64,000 bases of DNA. It comes from JADGGM01 sp027307005 (GTDB lineage Bacteria > Gemmatimonadota > Gemmatimonadetes > Gemmatimonadales > Gemmatimonadaceae). Shown here in pieces: positions 42,951 to 51,210 of this stretch. The notes below the pieces were generated by a model. It saw only the letters and a list, made by a program, of their open reading frames with translations. It did no database searches and was not told the DNA's origin. The translations under genes were made by a program, and so were the position numbers. The stretch lies in the NCBI GenBank assembly GCA_035455745.1, contig DATIEP010000023.1:1-64000 (forward strand), in the 5' to 3' direction. The first letter of the stretch is position 1. Each line of letters starts with the position of its first letter.

Positions 42951-45622
42951 GCGACGATCGCGCGCCGCGCTGGCGGCGCTATCTCGGTCTCGTGCGCCGG
43001 AACGTGCCGGCCGACGTCGATGACGAATTGTCGTTCCACATCCAGTCGCGCGTCGAGCGCAACCTGGCGCTCGGGATGTCGCCGCACGAGGCGCGCCGCG
43101 ACGCCATCGCGCGATTCGGCGACGTGGCCCTCGTTCGGTCGGCGCTCGTTAGGCACGACGAGCGAGAGCAGGCCGCGGAGCGCCGGGCTGAATACGTTGC
43201 CGACTTTGCGCAGGACCTGCGCATCGGCTGGCGGGCCCTGCGCCGCACGCCGGCCTTCACCATCACGGCCGCGCTCACGCTCGCACTCGGCATCGGCGCC
43301 AACACGGCGATCTTCTCGGTGCTCGACGCGGTCGTGCTCCAACCGTTGCCTTACGCGCACCCGGATCGCCTCGTCACCCTGGGCCGGGGTTCGTCCGGCG
43401 AGTACCTCGCCCTCCGCGACCGGCTGCGCACGATCAGCGATCTCGCCGAGTGGGATGCGACCACGGATCCGGTTGACGATGGGCGCGATGCGCTCCGCAT
43501 GACCGGCGTGGCCGTCACCCCGAATCTCCTGCCGCTGCTCGGCGCCCGGCCCATGCTCGGCCGAGGGTTTACGCCTAACGACGGCGCGGTGGGCGGCGGA
43601 CACGTGCTGCTGCTGAGCTACGTCACCTGGCGCCGCGAGTTCGGCGGCGCGCGCGATGTGGTCGGACGCACCGTCAGGCTCGAGGGCTTGCCCTACGCGA
43701 TCATCGGCGTAATGCCGCCCACCTTCCGATATCCGGACGCCGGCGTCCAGTACTGGATGCCGTACGTGATCGATACCAGGAATACCGGGCTCCTGTGGGG
43801 CGTGGGCGGCAAGACCTTCGTCGGCCGCCTCGCGCCTAACGCCACGCTCGCCCAGGCGCGGCGGGAGGTGCGCACGGCGTGGCCGTCGCTGCGGACGGCC
43901 AACCCGATCTGGGATCCGGGACCGGAATACGGCCGCTTCGCGACCGTCACGCCGCTCAAGGCGGACCTCGTGGCGGCGAGCGCGCCGCTGCTCTGGATGC
44001 TCTTCGGCGCGACGGTGCTGGTGCTGCTCATCGCGTGCGTGAACGTGGCCAACCTGCTGCTGGCTCGCGCGACGGCGCGCGAGCGCGAGCTCGCCGTCCG
44101 TGCGGCGTTGGGCGGCGGCCGCGGCCGCCTCGTGCGCCAGCTCGTCACCGAAGGCCTGCTGTTGTCTGCGTTAGGCGCAGCGGTGGGCGTCGCCCTGGCC
44201 GGTGTGACGGTGCGTGCGCTCGCCGGCACGGTGCCGGCGGCGCTGCCGCGCGGCAATATGATCTCGGTGCGCGGTACGGCGCTCCTGTTCGCGCTCGCGG
44301 TGACCGTCGCCACCGGTATCGTGTTCAGCGTGGTGCCCGCGATCCGCGCGACTGGCGTGGCGGCGCGGTCATCCGGCTCAATGCTCGGCCGGCGAGGATG
44401 GGGCTCGCGGTCGCACGCACGCGTTTCGGGCTGGCTCGTTGGCGGTGAGATCGCGCTGGCGGTGGTGCTGGTGGCCGCAGCGCTGCTCCTGGTAAGGAGC
44501 TTCGACGCACTGCGGTCGATTGCGCCCGGGTTCGATCCGGCGCACGTGGTGGCGGCCCGCATCTCGGCGCCGGCGGCCACGTATGCGCCGGGCAGTGCGC
44601 GCCTGGCGAGTTTCTATACCGATGTCCTGGACCGCACGCGCGCCATGCCCGGCGTCGAGAGCGCTGCGTTAGTCAATCAGCTCTCGCTGGCCGAGCCCGT
44701 TTGGGCGCAGGCCATCCGCGTCGAGGGGCAATTCGAGAACGTCAAGCACACGCTGCCCATGGTCGATCACTTTCAAACGGTCACGCCCGGCTACTTTGCC
44801 GCCATGGGCATCCCGGTGCTGCGCGGCCGGCCGTTCACGGACGACGATCGCGCCGGGCAGCCGCTGGTGGCCGTGGTCAGCCAGAGTGTCGCCAGACGGT
44901 TCTGGCCTAACGGCGACGCCATCGGCCGGCGCATCGGGTACCCGTTCGACAGCCCGTGGATCACCGTCGTGGGCGTCGTACCCGATACCAAGCAGGACAG
45001 CCTGCGCGACACCTCCACCACGTCGATCTACATGCCGTGGGCACAGCGCACCAACATGGTGAGCACCGAGCTCTGGCTCGTCACGCGCACGCGCGTTGAA
45101 CCCGGCAGCGCCGGCGCCGCCATTCGCCGGATCGTGCACGAGATCGATCGCGGCGTGCCGGTGAGCGATGTGAGAACGATGGATGACGTGGTCTCGCGGT
45201 CGGTGGTCGGAGCTCGGTTCACGGCCGCGCTGGTGGCGGTGTTCGCGTTAGTCGCGCTCGCCCTGGGCGCCGTCGGCATTTTCGGTATGATGTCGTACGT
45301 CGTCACCGAGCGCCGTCACGAAATGGGTTTGCGCATGGCGCTCGGCGCCTCGGCGAACGGCATCGTGAAGCTCATCATGGGGCGTGCCCTGCGGCTCGTC
45401 GCGATCGGAACCGTGGCGGGACTCGCCTGCGCGATCGTCGCGATGCAACCGCTCAGCCACTGGCTCTATGGCGTCTCGCCGACCGACCCGGTGACCTTGG
45501 CCGGCGTAGCGATTCTGTTCGGGTCGGTTGCATTGCTTGCGAGCTATCTCCCGGCGCGCCGTGCCGCGCGCGCCAGCCCGGCGGCGGTCATGCGCAATGC
45601 CGCCATCGGCAGCGGGCCGTGA
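42947..45622 (+). CDS. ADOP-family MacB/FtsX-like ABC permease
   Basis: About 891 residues. The prefix domain is VDDELSFHIQSRVERNLALGMSPHEARRDAIARFG, and the first helix region is FTITAALTLALGIGANTAIFSVL. The MacB-like periplasmic domains alternate with FtsX triplets (central block ATVLVLLIACVNVANLLLARA with ERELAVRAALG; last block ERRHEMGLRMALGASANG). It ends RRAARASPAAVMRN. All landmarks of a full-length ADOP are present. There is no ATPase nearby. It is controlled with, and translated from, the same transcript as the PadR gene. Confidence 0.9.
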   Translation: MSDDRAPRWRRYLGLVRRNVPADVDDELSFHIQSRVERNLALGMSPHEARRDAIARFGDVALVRSALVRHDEREQAAERRAEYVADFAQDLRIGWRALRRTPAFTITAALTLALGIGANTAIFSVLDAVVLQPLPYAHPDRLVTLGRGSSGEYLALRDRLRTISDLAEWDATTDPVDDGRDALRMTGVAVTPNLLPLLGARPMLGRGFTPNDGAVGGGHVLLLSYVTWRREFGGARDVVGRTVRLEGLPYAIIGVMPPTFRYPDAGVQYWMPYVIDTRNTGLLWGVGGKTFVGRLAPNATLAQARREVRTAWPSLRTANPIWDPGPEYGRFATVTPLKADLVAASAPLLWMLFGATVLVLLIACVNVANLLLARATARERELAVRAALGGGRGRLVRQLVTEGLLLSALGAAVGVALAGVTVRALAGTVPAALPRGNMISVRGTALLFALAVTVATGIVFSVVPAIRATGVAARSSGSMLGRRGWGSRSHARVSGWLVGGEIALAVVLVAAALLLVRSFDALRSIAPGFDPAHVVAARISAPAATYAPGSARLASFYTDVLDRTRAMPGVESAALVNQLSLAEPVWAQAIRVEGQFENVKHTLPMVDHFQTVTPGYFAAMGIPVLRGRPFTDDDRAGQPLVAVVSQSVARRFWPNGDAIGRRIGYPFDSPWITVVGVVPDTKQDSLRDTSTTSIYMPWAQRTNMVSTELWLVTRTRVEPGSAGAAIRRIVHEIDRGVPVSDVRTMDDVVSRSVVGARFTAALVAVFALVALALGAVGIFGMMSYVVTERRHEMGLRMALGASANGIVKLIMGRALRLVAIGTVAGLACAIVAMQPLSHWLYGVSPTDPVTLAGVAILFGSVALLASYLPARRAARASPAAVMRNAAIGSGP

Positions 45623-45777
45623 ATGGCCAGGTCACGACCGAGTCGAGGAGCGAGGATCCATGTGGAGGATGGCGTCGCAACTGGCTTCGACAGCCGGGAT
45701 CGGCCATTGGTTTGAAATCGGCGCGTTCGCGTGCACACACGAGGCGGGCTTCTTCGACAAAGGGTTCAAAGGATCAG

Positions 45778-45918
45778 AAAAGTGATGCGAGAGATGGGGA
45801 AGATTGCCGCGACGCGGCGGTGAGCGCATCGCGCACGCGCGTGAAATCATCCAGGTGCGTGCGCCGGTGACTTTGGATGTTCACCGAGCCGATCTTCCCC
45901 ATCTCTTGTATCACTTTT
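45778..45918. repeat. Long inverted repeat (27-bp arms, 87-bp centre)
   Basis: The left arm 45778-45804 (AAAAGTGATGCGAGAGATGG, then GGAAGAT) is the reverse complement of the right arm 45892-45918, with about two mismatches. The similarity continues imperfectly outward (GGAT on both sides). The 432-bp gap 45623-46054 holds no convincing gene apart from this structure. The long stable stem with an 87-base loop could be a small non-autonomous element, a structured RNA or a recombination relic. There are no flanking direct repeats that I can see. Confidence 0.7.
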
Positions 45919-46017
45919 GTTATCCCTTCCACCAACTTCAGAGGAGATTGACCAGCCCGCCGCGCGGCCAACATCCCCGCGGTCCCGCACGGCCCTTGCG
46001 CCGCTGCGCGCTCGAAT

Positions 46018-46056
46018 ATATCGATAATCGAGAGGTAACCACTCGTCTGTCGATAT
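46018..46056. promoter_or_regulatory. 39-bp palindrome overlapping the start of a PadR gene
   Basis: Nested arms share one centre at 46037: ATATCGA (46018-46024)/TCGATAT (46050-46056), CGAG (46029-46032)/CTCG (46042-46045) and GGT/ACC around the central A. About 15 of 19 positions pair. The location directly before PadR and over a possible start codon suggests an autoregulatory operator. Confidence 0.6.
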
Positions 46057-46069
46057 GTCGGAACCGGAG

Positions 46070-46402
46070 ATGCCTCGCGACAAGACCGGCCTGCTGCACG
46101 GCTCGCTCGACCTGATCGTGCTCCGCACGCTCAGCGTGCAGGCCATGCACGGCTACGCCATCACGCAGCACGTGGCGCGCCTCACCGACGGCGTGCTCAC
46201 GGCCGACCCCGGCTCCCTCTACCCGGCGCTCGAACGCTTGAAGCGCAACGGATGGATCACCGCCAAATGGCAGCAGTCGCCGACCGGCCGCCGCGCTCGA
46301 TATTACGCGATCACGCGCTCGGGCCTCAAGCAGCTCGGACGCGAGACCAATGAGTTCGAGCGGTTCGTCGACGCGATGCGCCGTGTGCTGCGCGCCACGT
46401 AG
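46070..46402 (+). CDS. PadR-family transcriptional repressor
   Basis: 110 residues from MPRDKTGLLHGSLDLIVLRTLSV. The winged helix continues as MHGYAITQHVARLTDG, DPGSLYPALERLKRNGWI and RRARYYAITRSGL. ATG 46070 has GGAA about seven bases upstream and gives the same N-terminal length as the other two PadR proteins; the earlier ATG at 46055 lies inside the palindrome and is less likely. The permease GTG follows 9 bp after the stop. It probably binds the palindrome upstream. Confidence 0.9.
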   Translation: MPRDKTGLLHGSLDLIVLRTLSVQAMHGYAITQHVARLTDGVLTADPGSLYPALERLKRNGWITAKWQQSPTGRRARYYAITRSGLKQLGRETNEFERFVDAMRRVLRAT

Positions 46403-46411
46403 GAGCGATCG

Positions 46412-49090
46412 GTGTCCTTCATCGATGGACTAACGTATCGGTGGCGCGCGGCATTCCACCGCGCCGACCTCGATCGTGAGATCGACGACGAAATGCGCCA
46501 CTACACCGAGCTCGAATTCCGCCAGCGGGCCAGCGAGAGCGCCGCGCGGCGGCACACCGGTCGCCCGCGGCGTGCCGTGAACGTCACGTACCTGCGCGAG
46601 GAGCTGCGCGCGATGTCGCGGCTCCGGACGGTGCTCGATCAGGCGGCCCAGGACCTCCGCTATGCCTGGCGGACGCTGCGCACGTCACCGACCTTCGCCA
46701 TCGTCGCGACGCTGACCCTTGCGTTAGGCGTCGGCGCGAACGCCACCATCTTCGGCATCGTCGACGCGGTCGTGCTCACCCCGCTGCCGTTTCCGCAGCC
46801 GGAGCGGATGGTGCGCCTCTTCTCCACGCGCGACGGCCGCGTCGTGGGCAGCCCGTCGGAGTGGGACGTGCAGGAGATCGCACGAACGGCCGGCTCGTTC
46901 GAGCACCTCGTCCCCTACGACGAGTGGCCCAAAACGGTTCGCGTGGGCGGCAGCGCGGCGCGCCCCGAGAACATGCTGGTCGGACTGGTGTCGACGGACT
47001 ACTTCAGGACATTGGGCGTGACGCCGCTGATCGGCCGCCTGTTCACGCCCGTCGAAGAGCAGCCCGGCCGCAACTACCTGGCCGTGATCAGCCGCGCCTT
47101 CTGGCGACAACGCTTCGGCGGCAGCCCAACCGTGTTGGGCGCGACGATGGAGATCAACGATGAGCCGTACACGATCATCGGTGTCGTGCCCGACCTCGAC
47201 GTGGCGTGGCTGAGCCCCCGCGGGGTGGCGGCGCAAATCTGGACGCCGTGGGCGCTGCCGGCCGTCGCGCCCGCAGGCGCATGGCGCGGCGCCACCGGCA
47301 ATGATGCAATTGCGCGCCTCCGCCCCGGCGTTTCGCTCGACCAGGCCCGCGCCGAGGTGGCGCGGTTCGCGGCGCAGTTCAGGCGCACGTACCCGTCGGA
47401 CGCTCCGTACGGCCTCACGGTGACGCCCCTCGCCGACACCCGCGCGGGGCCGCTCGATTCTGTGTTAGGCATCCTGGGAGGTGCGGTGGCGTTGGTCCTG
47501 CTCATCGCCTGCACCAACCTCGCGAGCCTGCTCCACGCCCGGCACGCCGCGCGGCAGCGCGAGATGCTCGTGCGCACGGCGCTCGGCGCGAGCCGCAGCC
47601 GCCTCGTGCGGCAGCTGCTCATCGAAACCGTGGTACTCGGCGGATTCGGCGGAGCGTTAGGCTTTTTGATCGCGATCGCGGGGTGCGCCGCGGTATCGCG
47701 CTGGCATCCGGCAAAATTTCCGCAGCTGGCCGGCCTGTCGGTGGACGGCACCGTGCTCGGCTTCTCCCTCGCCGTGTCGCTCGCCGCGGCGGCCATCTTC
47801 GGCGTCTGGCCCGCGTGGTCGACGTCGCGCATCGAGATCGCCGACCAGCTGCGTGGCGGCGGGCGCACAGGAACGGTCTCACGCGACGAGCGCCGCGCGC
47901 GCTCGGCGCTCGTCGTCATCCAGATCGCGCTCGCGCTCATTCTCGCCGCGTCGACGGCGCTCCTCACCCAGAGTGTCAGACACCTCACGCACCAGAAGCT
48001 CGGCTTCGACGCAGACCAGTTGTTCAAGGCGCAGCTGTACATTCCGCCGGCACGCTATCGCAACCCGGCGGCGGTCGCGCGGTTCGCCGACGAACTCGGC
48101 AACCAGATTCGGACGCTGCCGGGCGTCGAGGCCGCCACCGTGACCATGGGCTATCCGCCGGCGGCGGCGCGGTGGCTTCAGACCGTTTCGATCGAGGGAC
48201 AAGCATCCGCCCGCGTCGAGGACCGCCCGACGGCGTTCTTCACCGTTGCCGACGACTCCTACCTTCGGGCATACGGTACCCGACTCGTGCGCGGACGCGA
48301 TTTCCGCAGCACGGACGTGGCCGGCGGCCGCGCCGTTGCCATCGTCAGCGAGTCGTTCGTGCGCCGGAACATGCCTAACCGTGATCCCCTCGGCGCGCGC
48401 ATCGAGCTGAGCACGCCAATCGTGGCGGTCGCGTCGCCGACGCCGATCACGATCGTCGGCGTGTTCCAGGACGTGAAGAACGATGGATTGAACGAACCCG
48501 CGCGCCCGCAAATCGTCGGACTGTACCGGCAGCTGCCCGAGTTCAGCTCGAACTTCAAGATCCTCATCGTGCGCACGCGAGGCGACCCGTCCGCGTTAGG
48601 CGCTCCCATCCGGCGCATCGTGAGGACGATGGATCCGGATCTGGCGCTCGGCGAGGTGGCGACGATGCGCGACGTGGTGGCCGCGGCCGCCGGCGGCACC
48701 ACGTACGCCGCACTCCTGGTCGGTGCCTTCGCGGTCCTGGGTCTGCTCCTCGCCGCGATCGGGACGTACGGCGTCGTGTCGTACATGGTGGCGCAGCGGT
48801 TGGGCGAGATCGGCATCCGGACCGCGTTGGGCGCCGGACCCTCTGCCATCATCCGCATGGTAATGGGAAGCGGTTGCGCGCTGGGCGCGGCCGGCGTGCT
48901 GCTCGGACTGCTCGGCTCGGCAGCGGCGGCTCGCGTGCTCGCCGGGCAAGTGTACGGCGTCTCGGCGATGGATCCGGCCACGCTCGTGGCGTCGGCCTCG
49001 GGATTGCTGCTCGTCACGGCGCTCGCGAGTGCCATTCCTACGTGGCGGGCGCTCCGCATCGATGCGGCCGCCGCACTGCACATGGACTAA
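46412..49090 (+). CDS. ADOP-family MacB/FtsX-like ABC permease
   Basis: 892 residues from a GTG start, beginning MSFIDGLTYRWRAAFHRADLDREIDDEM, the prefix domain. The segment about 40-60 (SESAARRHTGRPRRAVNV) diverges from the usual FGG block. It is followed by ATLTLALGVGANATIFGIV, a MacB-like periplasmic domain, a middle triplet ALVLLIACTNLASLLHARHAARQREMLVRTALGASRS, a second periplasmic domain and a final triplet with QRLGEIGIRTALGAG. It ends ALRIDAAAALHMD. A full-length duplicated permease without an ATPase partner. Co-transcribed with the preceding PadR gene. Confidence 0.9.
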   Translation: MSFIDGLTYRWRAAFHRADLDREIDDEMRHYTELEFRQRASESAARRHTGRPRRAVNVTYLREELRAMSRLRTVLDQAAQDLRYAWRTLRTSPTFAIVATLTLALGVGANATIFGIVDAVVLTPLPFPQPERMVRLFSTRDGRVVGSPSEWDVQEIARTAGSFEHLVPYDEWPKTVRVGGSAARPENMLVGLVSTDYFRTLGVTPLIGRLFTPVEEQPGRNYLAVISRAFWRQRFGGSPTVLGATMEINDEPYTIIGVVPDLDVAWLSPRGVAAQIWTPWALPAVAPAGAWRGATGNDAIARLRPGVSLDQARAEVARFAAQFRRTYPSDAPYGLTVTPLADTRAGPLDSVLGILGGAVALVLLIACTNLASLLHARHAARQREMLVRTALGASRSRLVRQLLIETVVLGGFGGALGFLIAIAGCAAVSRWHPAKFPQLAGLSVDGTVLGFSLAVSLAAAAIFGVWPAWSTSRIEIADQLRGGGRTGTVSRDERRARSALVVIQIALALILAASTALLTQSVRHLTHQKLGFDADQLFKAQLYIPPARYRNPAAVARFADELGNQIRTLPGVEAATVTMGYPPAAARWLQTVSIEGQASARVEDRPTAFFTVADDSYLRAYGTRLVRGRDFRSTDVAGGRAVAIVSESFVRRNMPNRDPLGARIELSTPIVAVASPTPITIVGVFQDVKNDGLNEPARPQIVGLYRQLPEFSSNFKILIVRTRGDPSALGAPIRRIVRTMDPDLALGEVATMRDVVAAAAGGTTYAALLVGAFAVLGLLLAAIGTYGVVSYMVAQRLGEIGIRTALGAGPSAIIRMVMGSGCALGAAGVLLGLLGSAAAARVLAGQVYGVSAMDPATLVASASGLLLVTALASAIPTWRALRIDAAAALHMD

Positions 49091-49356
49091 CGCCGCACGC
49101 CCGCCGAGCTCGCGCTGCCGGCCCGTCAGCCATTGACTCGTATACCACGCTACAGAGTTTAGAATCAGAGGGGAGAGGAGACGGCCCTTGCGAATCGGTG
49201 CGGTTGCGGCAGAGGCCGAGCTGAATTTTCAAACGCCACTTCCAATTCATGACCGTAGGCGTTGTGCGCAAATGAATGCGCGCGTCGATCGTCACTCGGA
49301 ACCGGGCGGGTGCTCGATCGCTTTCCGGTTCACCGCCTTACCGTCGAGCTCACACC

Positions 49357-49743
49357 ATGCCGAACACGATTGACGCGGTCACGACATGCGCGGGGAAAGA
49401 CTTGGCCCGTCGTCCTTTGACCATCGTTCTGTGGTGGGGGCTGCCAATCGCCATCGGAATCGTCTCTGGTCTTCTGCACCTTTCATTTCGAGCTGTGGCT
49501 GGCGTTTGGGCCGCTGCATTCGTCTGGATGGCGGGCGGCTGCCTGCTCAACGCGTGGCGTTGCCGTCGTGTGCATTGCTACATCTCGGGCCCGGTGTTGC
49601 TGTTCGGCGCCATCTTCCAGGGACTGGTGGCGTCAGGCGTGACCAACGTTGGGCCGCGCCTAGCGGGCAACGCGGTGAATGCGACATTGATTCTGGCTCT
49701 GCTGTCGTTCGTGCCGGAGATGGTTTGGAAGCGCTATGCTTGA
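49357..49743 (+). CDS. Four-helix integral membrane protein with a CRRVHC motif
   Basis: 128 residues from MPNTIDAVTTCAGKDL. Membrane helices lie around 22-40 (TIVLWWGLPIAIGIVSGLL), 45-60 (AVAGVWAAAFVWMAGG), 76-93 (ISGPVLLFGAIFQGLVAS) and 103-120. Between helices 2 and 3 lies AWRCRRVHCYISGP, a Cys-x3-His-Cys loop followed by Gly-Pro that recurs in small unassigned membrane proteins and could bind metal. The start follows CACACC without a clear ribosome site. Function unknown. Confidence 0.7.
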   Translation: MPNTIDAVTTCAGKDLARRPLTIVLWWGLPIAIGIVSGLLHLSFRAVAGVWAAAFVWMAGGCLLNAWRCRRVHCYISGPVLLFGAIFQGLVASGVTNVGPRLAGNAVNATLILALLSFVPEMVWKRYA

Positions 49744-49895
49744 CGCGCGCCGTGCCTGAGCATTTCGATCCTCTTCTCACGCCCAACAACAGTCGGCGTG
49801 ACTTGGGTCTCGACATTTATACCTTCACTCGTCGCAAGAGCTGCGCGTTGAGCGCGACGACGATCGTGCTGAGAGACATCAGCACCGAGGGCGAA

Positions 49896-51134
49896 TCACT
49901 CGGCGCGCAACGTCCTCGACGGATCACTCCGCGCAGCGCGCGCCGCTGGAACGCCGCACGCCGCGACGGCAACCGCGAGCAGCGTCGCCGCGAGCACCGC
50001 GAACACGATCGGGTCGTTGGGGCTGACATCGTACAGGAGCGATCGCTTCCACCGCGTGGCCAGCATCGCCGCGGTCCCGCCGATCAAGAGCCCCACCACG
50101 GCCAGCGTCGCTCCTTCACGCAACACGAGCGCGACGAGACGACCCGGCGCGGCGCCGATCGCCGCACGGACACCGAACTCGCGCTGCCGGCCCGCGACGT
50201 ACAGCGCCATCACGCCATAGAGACCGATCACCGCCAGCGCCAATGCCGCCGCGGCGAATCCGGCGAGTAGCAACTCCGTTAGGCGTCGGTCCTCGAGTGA
50301 CCGGCTGATCGCGTTGGACAAGGGCCCCACGTTGTCCAGCGCGATGCTCGCGTCGAGCTCGGCGATCGTCCTTCGGATCGCGGCCACCGTGCCCGCGGAC
50401 GTCGGGCCTGCCGTTCGCACGGCGAGCGTCGGGCGACTTCCCGGATTCTGCGCGTATGGGAAGAAGGTGTGCGGGCGCGCCGGCGTCGCCACGTTTTCGT
50501 CGCGAATGCTCTCGACCTCGCCGACGATCGTGCGCCATGTCGTATCCCCGCTCATGCGAATCCGTTTGCCGATCGCTTCTCCACCCTTCCAGTAGCGATG
50601 CGCCAGCTCCTCGTCCACGATGACGACCGGCACCGAACTCTTCTGGTCGGCGGACGTGAAGTCCCGGCCGTACAACAGATGCATCCCGAGCGTCGCGATT
50701 AACCCGGGCGTGGCGGAAATCTGAACGGTCTGCGTCGCGGCGCTCGACTCGGCGGCCGGCGCTTGGCCCTCCACAAGATATCCGTCCGTATTCACATCGT
50801 TCGCATAAATCGCCGGAAACATTGCGGCCGCGGCGGTCACGCCGGGGACCGAACGAATGCGTTCGACTAACGCCGACGTGAACACGACGTTCTGCGTCTT
50901 GTCCGCCATGCCGTAGCGCTGCGGCGGCAGTGCCATCGTCATCGATGTCACGCGTTGAGGATCGAATCCGAGGTCGGTCCGGAGAAGCTTCTGGAAGCTC
51001 TTCAGCACCAGCCCGGCGGACACGAGCAGCACGAACGAGAGCGCGATCTGTCCCACGATCAGCGTGTTGTTCAATCGACGCGCCCCACGGTGTGCGCTCC
51101 CCTTCGTGCCCGCGAGACTCCCGAGGGGTCGCAT
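49896..51134 (-). pseudogene. 5'-truncated ADOP permease (C-terminal half)
   Basis: The frame encodes only the second half of an ADOP: from RGARRLNNTLIVGQIALSFVLLVSAGLV, through a periplasmic domain, to the final FtsX triplet with GRQREFGVRAAIGAAPG and the end ARAARSDPSRTLRAE. The prefix domain, first helix, first periplasmic domain and central triplet are missing. It lies directly behind the intact ADOP at 51211 in the same direction, with the break at about 51140-51200, as expected from recombination or deletion within a tandem pair. An ATG at 51134 could still allow expression of about 412 residues. Confidence 0.75.
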
Positions 51135-51210
51135 CCCGTTGCCTTGCCGCCTAACGCATGAGTTGAGTTCCTGCCGACGCATCGAATGTCGACGCGTGAG
51201 GCAGAAGTCG

